The notes: generated by a model from the letters alone, not told the origin. DNA of 64,000 bases from an uncultured Flavobacteriales bacterium (GCA_946479285.1 CAMLFH010000007.1:165203-229202), one strand, 5' to 3'. Shown: positions 1 to 8,332, counted from the first letter of the stretch. Translations and numbers: made by a program.

Positions 1-455
1 CGATTGCTTTCATAGGTGTAATTCAAATTGAAATAGTCATCCATTTTCCGCAATTGCAATTGGTTCAAAGGTTTATTAGAAGCCCAGATTTCTTGTAAAC
101 GAGCACACTCTTTCAATAAATCTGTCAACTTAGAACTAATTAAACCCTCTTGCTTTTTCCTGTTGAGCGTGGTGTATTTAATCTTATCCTCAGCAACATT
201 CATCGCCCGATTAAATAAATGATCATTTCCTTCAAATAGCGAATAAATACGTTCACCTAACCAAATGGAAAGAACTGTATCTTCATTTAATTCCAGGTGT
301 TTAATTAAAAGATTCAAATGTTTTTCTGAAGGCTGTCTATCGCCTTTTTCATATTTATTCAATAGGGCAACATCTATACTCGAAAGAGCAGACAACTCTT
401 TCAAAGTATACTTGAACTTAGAACGTGCTTCCTTGATTAAATCACTCAGCTTCAT
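1..455 (-). CDS. HTH (XRE-like) - Fic domain protein, N-terminal part only
   Basis: The reading frame opens with MKLSDLIKEAR at 455 and runs without a stop to base 1, giving about 151 residues. Residues 1-60 look like an XRE-type helix-turn-helix (LKELSALSSIDVALLNKYEKG). The segment that follows ends in KMDDYFNLNYTYESN, which resembles the stretch of Fic proteins just before the (S/T)xxxE(G/N) inhibitory helix; the Ser and Asn are inside the window and the rest is cut off. Fic enzymes usually transfer AMP to hydroxyl groups of target proteins. The catalytic HxFx(D/E)GNGR motif would lie outside the window, so activity cannot be judged. The gene is separated from queA by a terminator. The plus-strand frame opposite it is a shadow. 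Confidence 0.75.
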   Translation of the reverse strand, partial: MKLSDLIKEARSKFKYTLKELSALSSIDVALLNKYEKGDRQPSEKHLNLLIKHLELNEDTVLSIWLGERIYSLFEGNDHLFNRAMNVAEDKIKYTTLNRKKQEGLISSKLTDLLKECARLQEIWASNKPLNQLQLRKMDDYFNLNYTYESN

Positions 456-501
456 TTGACAAAACAATTTTAGACTAATTTAGTCAATTTTTTGGGTTAA
501 A

Positions 502-533
502 AAAAATCCCCGAACAATTTTCCGGGGATTTTT
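502..533 (-). terminator. Intrinsic terminator after queA
   Basis: The inverted repeat AAAAATCCCCG (502-512) / CGGGGATTTTT (523-533) has a 10-nt loop. It lies two bases past the queA stop, and its T-tract reads in the queA direction. Because the A-tract and T-tract are symmetric it could act on both strands. Confidence 0.85.
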
Positions 534-534
534 A

Positions 535-1593
535 TCACAATATTAACATCGCATCTCCATAGGAGTAGAATTTATACTTTTCTTTTATTGCTTCATTGTA
601 AGCTTCCATCATTAGATCATGACCACAAAATGCAGAAATCATCATTAATAATGTAGAAAGCGGCGTATGGAAATTTGTCACCAAACTATCAGCAATACTG
701 AAATCATATGGAGGGAAAATAAATTTATTGGTCCAGCCATCGAATGCTTTCAACATATTGTCTGTAGAAACAGAAGTTTCTACAGCACGCATGGAAGTTG
801 TTCCAATTGCACAAACACGTTTTTTATTCTTCTTCGCTGCATTTACGATATTAGCGGCTTTTTCTGTGATGATCACCTGCTCCGAATCCATTTTATGCTT
901 TGTCAAATCTTCCACTTCCACTGAACGGAAAGTACCCAATCCAACATGTAAAGTTACCTCCGCAAAGTTCACACCTTTCAATTCCAAACGCTTCAACAAT
1001 TCACGGGAGAAGTGCAATCCTGCAGTTGGTGCAGCAACAGCTCCTTCTTCTTTTGCATAAATGGTTTGGTATCTTTCTTCATCCGTTGCTTCAACATCGC
1101 GTTTGATGTATTTCGGAAGCGGAGTTTCGCCAAGTTCGGTAATTTTCGCTTTAAACTCTTCATAAGGTCCGTCGAATAAAAAACGCAATGTTCTTCCTCG
1201 GGAAGTAGTATTGTCAATTACCTCAGCCACCAATGAATCATCATCTCCGAAGTACAATTTATTTCCAATTCTGATCTTACGGGCAGGATCAACCAATACA
1301 TCCCACAAAAGGCTTTCACGGTTTAATTCTCTCAACAAAAACACCTCAATCTTAGCACCTGTTTTTTCTTTGTTACCATACATACGGGCAGGAAATACAC
1401 GTGTGTTGTTCATGATCATCACATCACCTTCTCCAAAGTAATTGATAATATCCTTAAACAAACGGTGCTCAATTTTTCCGGTCTCACGGTGGATGACCAT
1501 CAATCGTGCTTCGTCACGGTTTTCACTAGGGTATTCAGCAATCAGTTCGTCCGGAAGGTCAAAACTGAATTCAGAAAGCTTCATTTTATTCAT
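535..1593 (-). CDS. queA: S-adenosylmethionine:tRNA ribosyltransferase-isomerase (QueA)
   Basis: QueA transfers and isomerises the ribosyl part of SAM onto 7-aminomethyl-deazaguanine in tRNA, making epoxyqueuosine in the cytoplasm. At 352 residues it has the usual family length. Typical segments are [23 protein letters not shown] near the start, [39 protein letters not shown] and FIFPPYDF...[14 protein letters not shown] near the end. The start could also be Met-4 ([11 protein letters not shown]). A TACTTTTG box at 1630-1637 gives it its own promoter, although it also lies 60 bp behind truB. A strong terminator follows. Confidence 0.97.
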   Translation of the reverse strand: MNKMKLSEFSFDLPDELIAEYPSENRDEARLMVIHRETGKIEHRLFKDIINYFGEGDVMIMNNTRVFPARMYGNKEKTGAKIEVFLLRELNRESLLWDVLVDPARKIRIGNKLYFGDDDSLVAEVIDNTTSRGRTLRFLFDGPYEEFKAKITELGETPLPKYIKRDVEATDEERYQTIYAKEEGAVAAPTAGLHFSRELLKRLELKGVNFAEVTLHVGLGTFRSVEVEDLTKHKMDSEQVIITEKAANIVNAAKKNKKRVCAIGTTSMRAVETSVSTDNMLKAFDGWTNKFIFPPYDFSIADSLVTNFHTPLSTLLMMISAFCGHDLMMEAYNEAIKEKYKFYSYGDAMLIL

Positions 1594-1629
1594 ACAAGAT
1601 GTATTTTTATCGCTTTAAATCAAAGAGCG

Positions 1630-1637
1630 CAAAAGTA
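1630..1637 (-). promoter_or_regulatory. Predicted -7 box of queA promoter
   Basis: Read on the minus strand this is TACTTTTG, a full match to the Bacteroidota -7 consensus TAnnTTTG. It lies 36 bp upstream of the queA start and predicts a leader of about 30 nt. Confidence 0.55.
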
Positions 1638-1653
1638 TAAAAAATCAGGGGAT

Positions 1654-2349
1654 TTACAAAGGTTGTTCTTCAATGAATGATATCCATTCTTCCACACTCT
1701 TGGAATCCTCGATATCATAGATTCCGGATTTAGTCCTGCGCAATGCGATTAACGTAGCTCCGCAGCCTAGTTTTTGTCCAAAATCATGTGCAATTGAACG
1801 AATATATGTTCCTTTTGAGCAAGAAATCTCAAAATCAACTTCCGGAAAACGAGAAGTATCAATCCTGAAATCCATGATCTCTACCGTATTCGCTTTCAAT
1901 TCTTTTTCAATACCAGCCCGAGCATAATCATAAGCACGCTTTCCATCAATTTGCTTGGCTGAAAACAGCGGCGGAACCTGTTGTTGAACTCCTATGAAAC
2001 TCAAACGCACTTCTTCCAATTGTTCCGGAGTAATTCCCGCAGTTTCTTTGTCGGAGTTGTAGGCCGTTTCCAGATCATAGGAAGGAGTTGTTTTCCCCAA
2101 TAGGAAAGTTCCCGTATAGGTTTTAGAGTCAGAAGTCAATCCTTCTATGAGCTTAGTATGCTTACCAATACATATCACCAGCAAACCGGTTGCTAAAGGA
2201 TCTAAAGTTCCGGCATGACCTACTTTGAGTTTTTTCACACCCAATTTCTGTCGTAAATGCCAACGCAGTTTATTTACAGCATCAAAAGAAGTCCATTTGA
2301 AAGGTTTATCCACCAAAATGGTACTTCCCTGTGCAAATTCGCTAATCAT
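1654..2349 (-). CDS. truB: tRNA pseudouridine-55 synthase (TruB)
   Basis: TruB converts U55 in the T-loop of tRNAs to pseudouridine. The catalytic aspartate lies in GHAGTLDPLATGLL (Asp-50). Other family segments are ILVDKPFKWTSFDAV at 11-25, KTYTGTFLLGKTTPSYD, VPPLFSAKQIDGKRAYDYAR and CSKGTYIRSIAHDFG. At 231 residues it lacks the C-terminal PUA-like extension of longer homologues, which is common in this phylum. Only 3 bp separate it from uppP, so it belongs to the ftsX-DUF3098-uppP-truB run. Confidence 0.96.
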   Translation of the reverse strand: MISEFAQGSTILVDKPFKWTSFDAVNKLRWHLRQKLGVKKLKVGHAGTLDPLATGLLVICIGKHTKLIEGLTSDSKTYTGTFLLGKTTPSYDLETAYNSDKETAGITPEQLEEVRLSFIGVQQQVPPLFSAKQIDGKRAYDYARAGIEKELKANTVEIMDFRIDTSRFPEVDFEISCSKGTYIRSIAHDFGQKLGCGATLIALRRTKSGIYDIEDSKSVEEWISFIEEQPL

Positions 2350-2352
2350 AAA

Positions 2353-3147
2353 TTACAGGATCGTTAATTCGTAACCACTGAGTAATAAGATCAGGATAAT
2401 CCCACCGACTATAATCCGGTACCAACCGAACAACCTGAAGCCGTGCTTATTCAGGAAACCGATAAATCCTTTGATAGCAATAATTGCAACCAGGAAAGCA
2501 ACTACATTTCCAACGATCAGTAAATTGACCTGTTCGCCGGTTAAAGCATCGTGTTTATCGAAATAATCCAGCGTTTTTTTAGCTGTAGCTCCCAACATCG
2601 TTGGTAAAGCCAGAAAGAATGAAAATTCTGCTGCCAGTTTACGGCTCATTTTTTGGCTCATCCCCCCAACTATTGATGCTCCTGAACGGGAAACGCCCGG
2701 AATCATCGCAATACACTGGAACATACCAACTTTCAAAGCATCCCAGTAGGTCATTTCCTCCATGGTATGAATGCGCGGCTTATTGAACCAGTTATCCACA
2801 AACAACAAAATTATTCCCCCGACCAGCAAGGAAATTGCCACTGCCAAAGGGCTCTCCAACAACTGATCTATGTAATCTGAAAGCAGCACTCCCAAAATGG
2901 CCGCCGGAATAAATGCAACAATCAATTTGAGATAAAACTGAACACTTTGAAAAAAACGTTTGAAATAAAGGGCAAATACTGCAAGAATGGCTCCCAACTG
3001 GATCACGATCATAAACAACTTTACAAAATCGTCGTTATCAATACCCATTGCAGCAGAACCTAAAATCATGTGCCCAGTAGACGAAACAGGCAAAAACTCG
3101 GTTAGGCCCTCTATAAGGGCCAATATTATTGCTTCAAACCAATTCAT
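2353..3147 (-). CDS. uppP: Undecaprenyl-diphosphatase (UppP/BacA)
   Basis: This inner-membrane enzyme dephosphorylates undecaprenyl pyrophosphate to recycle the lipid carrier for peptidoglycan and other surface glycans. Both family signatures are present: EGLTEFLPVSSTGHM at residues 13-27 and PGVSRSGASIVGGM in the middle. About eight hydrophobic segments and the 264-residue length fit the BacA family. It starts 3 bp after DUF3098 and runs 3 bp into truB, indicating one transcript with ftsX. Confidence 0.96.
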   Translation of the reverse strand: MNWFEAIILALIEGLTEFLPVSSTGHMILGSAAMGIDNDDFVKLFMIVIQLGAILAVFALYFKRFFQSVQFYLKLIVAFIPAAILGVLLSDYIDQLLESPLAVAISLLVGGIILLFVDNWFNKPRIHTMEEMTYWDALKVGMFQCIAMIPGVSRSGASIVGGMSQKMSRKLAAEFSFFLALPTMLGATAKKTLDYFDKHDALTGEQVNLLIVGNVVAFLVAIIAIKGFIGFLNKHGFRLFGWYRIIVGGIILILLLSGYELTIL

Positions 3148-3150
3148 GGA

Positions 3151-3399
3151 TTATTCTGGGGAATTAGAATTTTTCGATTTCTTCATGATGCCGTAAATCA
3201 TTACGACAAAACCTGTTACAATAAGGATTGGTGCAACAGTAATTCGAACGGTAGAGAACAATTCTTTTTCGTGAAACTCTGCCGGAGTATCAGAACCACC
3301 GCCAATCATTAGTAAATAGCCAATAATATTAATTGCCAACCCAATGAAAATGATTCGCAGGTTTTCTTTTTTTATCGGAAAATCGAATTTATTGTTCAT
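3151..3399 (-). CDS. DUF3098-like small membrane protein
   Basis: This 82-residue protein has a basic N-terminus (FDFPIKKENLRIIFIGL), a first transmembrane segment at about 14-34 containing IGYLLMIGGG, a polar stretch around FHEKELFSTVRI, and a second transmembrane segment near the end. The pattern and the position between ftsX and uppP match DUF3098 proteins of Bacteroidota. No biochemical role is known to me. Its conserved neighbours suggest a link to envelope or division functions, which is inference only. Confidence 0.8.
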   Translation of the reverse strand: MNNKFDFPIKKENLRIIFIGLAINIIGYLLMIGGGSDTPAEFHEKELFSTVRITVAPILIVTGFVVMIYGIMKKSKNSNSPE

Positions 3400-3423
3400 G
3401 ATATAAATGAATGTGTGGCTAAA

Positions 3424-4314
3424 TTAATATAAATCATCCAATTTCGCACGTAAATATTTGTTTAGCGCAAACCAGGTAGAGACAATTGTTAAAAGACAGC
3501 CGATTATCAATAATGATGCAAAAAGCAGAATTACATCCAATAACTTCATATCAATTTCAATCACATCCAACACATTATTCAAGGCAAAAAACAAGGTCAT
3601 TAACATCGCCATTCCAAGAATTCCGGAAACCATTCCCTGGTACATTGCCTGTTTCAGGAAAGGTTTTCTGATAAATCCGCTGGTAGCACCAACCAATTGC
3701 ATGGTTTTAATCGTAAAGCGTTTCGAATAAAGTGCCAAACGAATCGTATTGTTAATCATGGCTACAGCAATAACAATCAATAAAGTGGCAACAACCAAAA
3801 TCAGGAAAGCAAATTGCTTAAATCCAAGATTCACTTCTTCCAACGCCACTTTGTCATAATTAACCTCAGCAAGCATATCTCCATACTTGGTATTCAAGCG
3901 GGACTCGATTTCTTTCATTCCTTTTTTGGTCACATAAGAACTTACCGGCCTGAAGTTGATTGTTGGAGGCAGCGGATTTTCTCCTTCAAAAATGGCAAGA
4001 ATCTCACTCGAACTTTGGTCTGAACCTTTAAATTCATCAATAGCACGTTCAGGCGAGACAAAAACCACTTCTTTGAAACAATCCCATGATTTCAATTCCT
4101 GGGCAACTTGTTTAATATCTTCGGGATTGTACTGGGATTGAAAGAATAAGTCGCCGTGCAGGTTCTCGCGTGCTTGTTTTTGCAATGAATCCAAACCGAT
4201 CACTCCGGCTAAAACCATCCCTATCATAAATAAAACCAGCGAAATTCCAATTACGGTTGAAATGTAACTGGTTCGCAACCCTTTCTTCCCTGCTTTTTCG
4301 ATTCCTTTACTCAT
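3424..4314 (-). CDS. ftsX: Cell-division ABC transporter permease FtsX
   Basis: FtsX works with the ATPase FtsE to couple division to cell-wall hydrolysis. The 296-residue protein has one N-terminal transmembrane segment (ISLVLFMIGMVLAGVIGL), a large extracytoplasmic domain of about 130 residues with PERAIDEFK, and three C-terminal segments containing the family-typical MINNTIRLALYSKR and TMQLVGATSGFIRKPF. The start at 4314 (MSKGIEKAGKKG) is preferred over a longer frame from a GTG at 4341 because it gives the usual short cytoplasmic N-terminus. A weak -7 like sequence (TAATTTCG) lies only 5 bp upstream. ftsE is not next to it, as is common in this phylum. Confidence 0.92.
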   Translation of the reverse strand: MSKGIEKAGKKGLRTSYISTVIGISLVLFMIGMVLAGVIGLDSLQKQARENLHGDLFFQSQYNPEDIKQVAQELKSWDCFKEVVFVSPERAIDEFKGSDQSSSEILAIFEGENPLPPTINFRPVSSYVTKKGMKEIESRLNTKYGDMLAEVNYDKVALEEVNLGFKQFAFLILVVATLLIVIAVAMINNTIRLALYSKRFTIKTMQLVGATSGFIRKPFLKQAMYQGMVSGILGMAMLMTLFFALNNVLDVIEIDMKLLDVILLFASLLIIGCLLTIVSTWFALNKYLRAKLDDLY

Positions 4315-4466
4315 CCAGACGAAATTACACTTTTTCACCACATACTTTTAAACCGAATGTGAGAAGCTATTAACGAAGAAATGAACAAATTTTCAGCTTT
4401 ACAAAATTTTACTATTCCGGTAAGCAAAAAACGCCTATTTTGTAACAACTTTAATACAAAAACCCT

Positions 4467-5078
4467 ATGAAGAGAACATTTTTTTACGCTGCATCTCTTG
4501 CTTTTATTGCATTCGGAATGACAGCTTGTGGAGCTTCCACAGAAGAAACGACAGATGCAGAAGCAACAACAACTTATGAATTGGATGATGCAACATCTTT
4601 GAAATGGAAAGGTACGTATGCCGGTGACGGACACACACACAACGGGACAGTGAAAGTCTCGGCCGGATCCATCACTTACAAAGGCGAAACATTCGAAGCC
4701 GGAAGTTTTACGGTTGACATGAAAACAATCGAAAATGAATTGACTCCGGAAACCGGTGCAAGTGACCTGAACAGCTCTATCATGGGTGAAGGCTTGTTCA
4801 ATACTTCGCAATTCCCGAATGTGGAAGTTGTTATAAACAGTATCTCTGAAACAGAAATTGACGCTACTTTAAAAGTTGCAGGAAAAGAAGTCCCTGCAAA
4901 AATGCCTGTGAAAGTGAAGAAGACGGATAAGAAACTGACTGCAAAAGGTAAATTCACGGTAGATTTCTCGCCCATGGATGCAGAAGGCTTCAAACCGGGA
5001 ACTGAGGCAGGAAAAGAAACTCAATACATCAAACCGGGAGTTGAGTTTGACTTGAACCTGGTTATGAAGGCAAAATAA
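4467..5078 (+). CDS. YceI-like domain lipoprotein
   Basis: A 203-residue secreted lipoprotein: signal peptide at 1-20 with lipobox GMTAC (Cys-21), an acidic/Thr-rich linker, then a YceI-type lipocalin-like beta barrel. Family features are SLKWKGTYAGDGHTHNGTVKVSAGSI, the central segment FTVDMKTIENE, LNSSIMGEGLFNTSQFPNV (the usual 'F(D/N)xxxFP' block) and the terminal VEFDLNLVMKAK. YceI proteins bind amphiphilic or isoprenoid-like molecules; the ligand here is unknown. The gene stands alone and is followed by a strong terminator. Confidence 0.88.
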   Translation: MKRTFFYAASLAFIAFGMTACGASTEETTDAEATTTYELDDATSLKWKGTYAGDGHTHNGTVKVSAGSITYKGETFEAGSFTVDMKTIENELTPETGASDLNSSIMGEGLFNTSQFPNVEVVINSISETEIDATLKVAGKEVPAKMPVKVKKTDKKLTAKGKFTVDFSPMDAEGFKPGTEAGKETQYIKPGVEFDLNLVMKAK

Positions 5079-5104
5079 GATTCAAAACAAAATTACAGTT
5101 TAGT

Positions 5105-5144
5105 AAAATCCCCGGTACCAATGAGGTTTTGGGGATTTTTTTTT
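5105..5144 (+). terminator. Intrinsic terminator after the YceI lipoprotein
   Basis: The stem AAAATCCCC (5105-5113) / GGGGATTTT (5131-5139) is followed by an uninterrupted T-run to 5144. Confidence 0.85.
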
Positions 5145-5166
5145 GGTATTGAGTTCGTTAAAACTA

Positions 5167-5190
5167 GAATTCTGGAATTCCGGAATTCTG
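5167..5190. repeat. Palindrome with three GAATTC units
   Basis: AGAATTC, TGGAATTCC and GGAATTCT follow one another. The 24 bases are an inverted repeat centred on GGAATTCC with one T/G mismatch pair (5174/5183). Confidence 0.7.
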
Positions 5191-5396
5191 ACCACTCATT
5201 AGAAAATGCCTGAGCCGGAACATAATGATCGTTTCATCCGGAGCAGCAAATTTCCGGAAAGCGAACACTCTTAAAAATTGATTGTTCCGTATTTTCACAT
5301 TCGATAGTAAAAACACCGCTATTTAACACATTATGTTTTATTTATAAAATAATGTTATTATTTATTCTAACACAGCTATTGGATTCGTTTTTGGAT

Positions 5397-5404
5397 TATT
5401 TTTG
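5397..5404 (+). promoter_or_regulatory. Predicted -7 box, aspartate kinase promoter
   Basis: TATTTTTG matches TAnnTTTG. It ends 16 bp before the ATG, so the leader would be only about 10 nt. A TTG at 5379-5381 could be the upstream element. Confidence 0.6.
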
Positions 5405-5420
5405 CCGAAATTAATTTCAG

Positions 5421-6692
5421 ATGAACGTTTTCAAATTTGGTGGAGCTTCCGTGAAAGACGCCAATGCCGTAAGGAATGTATCGCACATTCTTTCCCTTTT
5501 CCCTAAAGACCAGTTGATTGTTGTTGTTTCCGCCATGGGTAAGACTACCAATGCAATGGAAGAGCTGGTTGATTCTTTGTGGAACAAGAATGAAAAACGC
5601 TACATGGAATTAATTGAAGACCGCTACCAATTCCATCAATTGATTGTGGCGGAATTATTCCCGGAGAAGCATTATTTCATTCATCAGCAGATGGAGGAAT
5701 TATTTGAATCCCTGAAAAAGCGCTATTCCCTTCCCCTTTCGGATAATTACAACTTTGAGTACGACCAGATCGTTTCACTGGGAGAAGTATTATCGACCAT
5801 GATTGTGGAAGCTTTCATGAAAGAAGAAGGTCACCTGACTGCTTGGGTGGATTGCCGAAAAATCATCCGCACAAACCACGAATACCGGGAAGGTGAAGTA
5901 GACTGGGCAAAAACCGAAGCTTTGGTAAACGAGCGTTTATTGCCTTTGTTCAAAGAAAAACGCATTGCAATAACACAAGGATTCATCGGGCACACTTCCG
6001 AAGGATTCACAACAACTCTTGGAAGAGAAGGTTCTGATTTCACTGCCGGAATTTTAGCTTACTGCACGAATGCCTTAGGTGTAACGATCTGGAAAGATGT
6101 TCCCGGAATGCTGAACGCAGATCCAAAATGGTTCGACGATACCATCAAACTTCAGAAGATCTCATTCAAAGAAGCAATCGAACTTTCCTATTATGGAGCA
6201 AGTGTCATTCACCCGAAAACAATCAAACCGCTTCAGAATAAAGGAATTCCATTGTATGTAAAATCATTCATCGAGCCAAATGCGGAAGGAACCATCATCC
6301 AGGAATCCACAGATTTTGATCATTTGGTACCTTCGTTCATTTTCAAGATGGACCAGGTGTTAATGGATTTCACCCCGAAAGATTTCTCATTCATCGTAGA
6401 AGAAAACCTGGGAGACATTTTTCAGCAGCTGGCATTTTACGGAGCAAAAATTAATTTAATGCAGAATTCCGCATTGAGCTTTTCCATTCTTTTCGATCGA
6501 TCAAAAACAGATCCAATCAAATTGGTGGAGAAATTCAAGGACCAATATTCAGTGCGCTACAACGAAGGCCTGGAACTGGTAACAATTCGTCATTACGACC
6601 AGGCAACGATTGACCGTGTAACTGTTGATAAACACATTTTATTGGAGCAGCGAACACGACAAACGATTCGCATGGTTATGAAAAATGTGTAG
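5421..6692 (+). CDS. Aspartate kinase (monofunctional)
   Basis: It phosphorylates L-aspartate, the first step to lysine (and peptidoglycan diaminopimelate), threonine and methionine. The N-terminal kinase signature KFGGASVKDANAVRNV (Lys-5, Gly-7, Gly-8) is clear, as are VVSAMGKTTNAME, QGFIGHTSEGFTTTLGREGSDFTA and the ELSYYGASVIHPKTIKPL block. The roughly 120-residue C-terminal part is weakly conserved and probably holds a reduced ACT regulatory region. At 423 residues it is shorter than ThrA-type fusions. dapD lies elsewhere in the window. The stop codon overlaps a REP-like element. Confidence 0.93.
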   Translation: MNVFKFGGASVKDANAVRNVSHILSLFPKDQLIVVVSAMGKTTNAMEELVDSLWNKNEKRYMELIEDRYQFHQLIVAELFPEKHYFIHQQMEELFESLKKRYSLPLSDNYNFEYDQIVSLGEVLSTMIVEAFMKEEGHLTAWVDCRKIIRTNHEYREGEVDWAKTEALVNERLLPLFKEKRIAITQGFIGHTSEGFTTTLGREGSDFTAGILAYCTNALGVTIWKDVPGMLNADPKWFDDTIKLQKISFKEAIELSYYGASVIHPKTIKPLQNKGIPLYVKSFIEPNAEGTIIQESTDFDHLVPSFIFKMDQVLMDFTPKDFSFIVEENLGDIFQQLAFYGAKINLMQNSALSFSILFDRSKTDPIKLVEKFKDQYSVRYNEGLELVTIRHYDQATIDRVTVDKHILLEQRTRQTIRMVMKNV

Positions 6693-6712
6693 GGATGCAT
6701 CGCGGCCGTACC
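6690..6712 (+). repeat. REP-like palindrome, copy a (degenerate)
   Basis: It begins with GTAGGGATGCATCGCG and ends with GTACC. It resembles the other copies with about 5 bases lost from the left arm. It overlaps the TAG stop of the aspartate kinase gene. Confidence 0.5.
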
Positions 6713-6717
6713 GTTTT

Positions 6718-6725
6718 TATTTTTG
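6718..6725 (+). promoter_or_regulatory. Predicted -7 box, OmpA-domain gene
   Basis: TATTTTTG matches TAnnTTTG and lies 39 bp before the ATG at 6765. Confidence 0.5.
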
Positions 6726-6764
6726 TAACGAATCGGGTTAGTTTGCATTATCAACTTTGAAACT

Positions 6765-7538
6765 ATGAAAGGACTCTTACATTCACTTTTCATCCTGTTG
6801 CCTATTTTGTCTTTCGCACAGTCGAAAACATCGGTTGATTCTGCATCTTTCTATTTTGAGTTCAACAGTCACGAGATCTTTTTTCAAAACAAACACAATT
6901 CGGAAACCCGGACGAAACTTTCTAAGTTGAAAAATCAGTCTTTAATTCTTCGGGCTTATACGGACTCTCTGGGCTCTAAGGAATACAATATAAAATTGGC
7001 AGAAGCACGCCTGGAAGCAACCAAAAAATTCCTGGACAAATCTTACCCGAATCAATTTTCAATCAAAACAGAAGTTGCAGTTGGCGAAGATCTTTCTCAG
7101 AAATCAGACGCAGATAAACGACGGGTTGATATTCTGGTTTCACATGCTTCCAAAACAAATCCGGGAGAAACTATTTCTAAGAATAAGCGGACATTTGAGC
7201 TCAATGTTCCCATCCAATTGGAAATCCAGTTTGTATACGGGAAGGATGAGGTATTAAAAAATTCTTATGAAGACATTCAATTCCTGATTGAAACGCTTAA
7301 AGCTGATCCAACGCTTTATGTAGTTCTTGCCGGGCATGTTTGCTGTGGTACGGATGGGAAAAATCTTTCCGGAATTCGCGCAGACCGCATCAAACAGATT
7401 CTTGTGATGGAGGGAAATATTTCAGGAAGCAGGATTAATGCTGTTGGCTTTGGAAACAAGAAACCTTTGTTTGTAGAAGATACGGAAGAACACCGGCAGG
7501 CAAACAGGCGGGTAGAAGCAACGTTTTATAAGAAATAA
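6765..7538 (+). CDS. Secreted protein with two OmpA-like domains
   Basis: A 257-residue protein with a signal peptide ending LPILSFAQ, followed by two OmpA-type peptidoglycan-binding domains in tandem. The first covers roughly residues 25-125 (FYFEFNSHEI...LRAYTDSLGSKEYNIKLAEARLEATKKFL...DKRRVDILV). The second covers 145-257 (IQFVYGKDEVL...VVLAGHVCCGTDGKNLSGIRADRIKQIL...VGFGNKKPLF...RQANRRVEATF). Such domains grip diaminopimelate-containing peptidoglycan. The second carries a Cys pair (HVCCGTDG) where the family usually has TDN/TDSxG. No barrel domain is present, so it is probably periplasmic or anchored through partners. Confidence 0.85.
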   Translation: MKGLLHSLFILLPILSFAQSKTSVDSASFYFEFNSHEIFFQNKHNSETRTKLSKLKNQSLILRAYTDSLGSKEYNIKLAEARLEATKKFLDKSYPNQFSIKTEVAVGEDLSQKSDADKRRVDILVSHASKTNPGETISKNKRTFELNVPIQLEIQFVYGKDEVLKNSYEDIQFLIETLKADPTLYVVLAGHVCCGTDGKNLSGIRADRIKQILVMEGNISGSRINAVGFGNKKPLFVEDTEEHRQANRRVEATFYKK

Positions 7539-7572
7539 ATAGGCACGCGACACATCGCGTTCCTACTTATTT
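7533..7572. repeat. REP-like palindrome, copy b
   Basis: Core arms TAGGCACGCGA (7540-7550) and TCGCGTTCCTA (7555-7565) have one mismatch and a CACA loop. The stem extends outward with AAATAA/TTATTT. Read on the minus strand it starts with GTAG. Confidence 0.7.
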
Positions 7573-7601
7573 CTTATTTCCGTATCTGGGAATAATAAAA
7601 T

Positions 7602-7630
7602 AAAAAAGCCTCAAAAATCGAGGCTTTTTT
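7602..7630. terminator. Bidirectional terminator between convergent genes
   Basis: The perfect stem AAAAAAGCCTC (7602-7612) / GAGGCTTTTTT (7620-7630) with a 7-nt loop lies between the converging OmpA-domain gene and the minus-strand lipoprotein gene. Confidence 0.9.
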
Positions 7631-7632
7631 AT

Positions 7633-8214
7633 TTATGAATTTCCTTTCAATGGTTTCACCGATTTGATCGATTTGGCCATTAAATCAATAATTATTTTTT
7701 CGAATCCATCATCCCGACTTCTGAAAACGTATGTAATCCCATCGATTACTTTCTGTCCGTAAACATGATAAGTCTTATGTTCTACTCCTACTGATTTGGA
7801 AGCACCTTTCTTCCCGTCTACTTTCAGCTCGCGTTCGTACAAGATGAAATCCGGTTCATCTAACAGGTATTTGATTTTGTAAAAATTCAAACCTGCCAAA
7901 CGTTTTTTCTCTGAAGAAACCATTTCACGATCAGAACCCCAATCATCAATAATCATGTGAAAGTTTGGTCCAACCATTAATTCCCATTTGAAGTCGTCTT
8001 CCACGTGAATAATTTCCGGTTGTGTCGATGCACCGATATTTGCTGTTTCATCCGGAAGCATGATCATGATAGGAATGTCGTATGGTTTCATGGAAAAACC
8101 CTGAAATTCATACAATTCCTCATCCGTCAATTCTTTGCCTGACTCTGAGCCACCGCAGCGAGCTACGGCAAAAGAAACCGTCAAAAGCAATAAGAAGATT
8201 GAGATTTTTTTCAT
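7633..8214 (-). CDS. Lipoprotein of unknown function
   Basis: A 193-residue protein with a lipoprotein signal peptide (SFAVARCGGS, Cys-20). The rest contains MKPYDIPIMIMLPDETANIG, an alternating hydrophobic/polar region likely to be beta-rich, and a C-terminal YVFRSRDDGFEKIIIDLMAKSIKSVK. I do not recognise the family; it could be a small envelope lipoprotein restricted to this order. It stands alone on the minus strand with its own -7 box at 8271-8278 and shares a terminator with its convergent neighbour. Confidence 0.75.
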   Translation of the reverse strand: MKKISIFLLLLTVSFAVARCGGSESGKELTDEELYEFQGFSMKPYDIPIMIMLPDETANIGASTQPEIIHVEDDFKWELMVGPNFHMIIDDWGSDREMVSSEKKRLAGLNFYKIKYLLDEPDFILYERELKVDGKKGASKSVGVEHKTYHVYGQKVIDGITYVFRSRDDGFEKIIIDLMAKSIKSVKPLKGNS

Positions 8215-8270
8215 ACCTTTTTTTTAAAATCAATGCATGGTAGACTTCCAAATAAAAGAAGTAATTAGGA

Positions 8271-8278
8271 CAAATATA
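8271..8278 (-). promoter_or_regulatory. Predicted -7 box of the lipoprotein gene
   Basis: TATATTTG on the minus strand matches TAnnTTTG. It lies 57 bp upstream of the 8214 start and back-to-back with the regulatory region of the CarH-like gene. Confidence 0.5.
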
Positions 8279-8296
8279 GTTTTTTTATCAATTTTG

Positions 8297-8332
8297 ACCC
8301 AAAATGGGTTTTTGATTTAAGGGAAAACCCTT
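8297..8332 (+). promoter_or_regulatory. Paired short palindromes, possible operators of the CarH-like gene
   Basis: ACCCA-AAA-TGGGT (8297-8309) and AAGGG-AAAA-CCCTT (8319-8332) have centres about 22 bp apart, near two helical turns, and end 12 bp before a weak -7 box TATATTAG (8345-8352). Such spacing fits a dimer or tetramer of a MerR-type regulator, but no binding site is known for this protein. Confidence 0.35.

Larger units (their letters stand above)
5079..5420. other. Intergenic region between the YceI lipoprotein and aspartate kinase
   Basis: No gene is visible in this 342-bp gap. It holds the terminator at 5105-5144, a 24-bp near-perfect palindrome with three GAATTC hexamers at 5167-5190, an AT-rich tract at 5325-5370 and the aspartate kinase -7 box at 5397-5404. 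Confidence 0.6.

Noticed and set aside
265..459. 64-residue plus-strand frame over the Fic gene start
   Set aside because: The minus-strand frame has a clear helix-turn-helix and Fic-like end; the plus frame has none.
4335..4811. 158-residue Cys/Phe-rich frame on the minus strand opposite the YceI gene
   Set aside because: It is antisense to a clear YceI coding region, has no recognisable motif, and its composition is that of a codon-position shadow.
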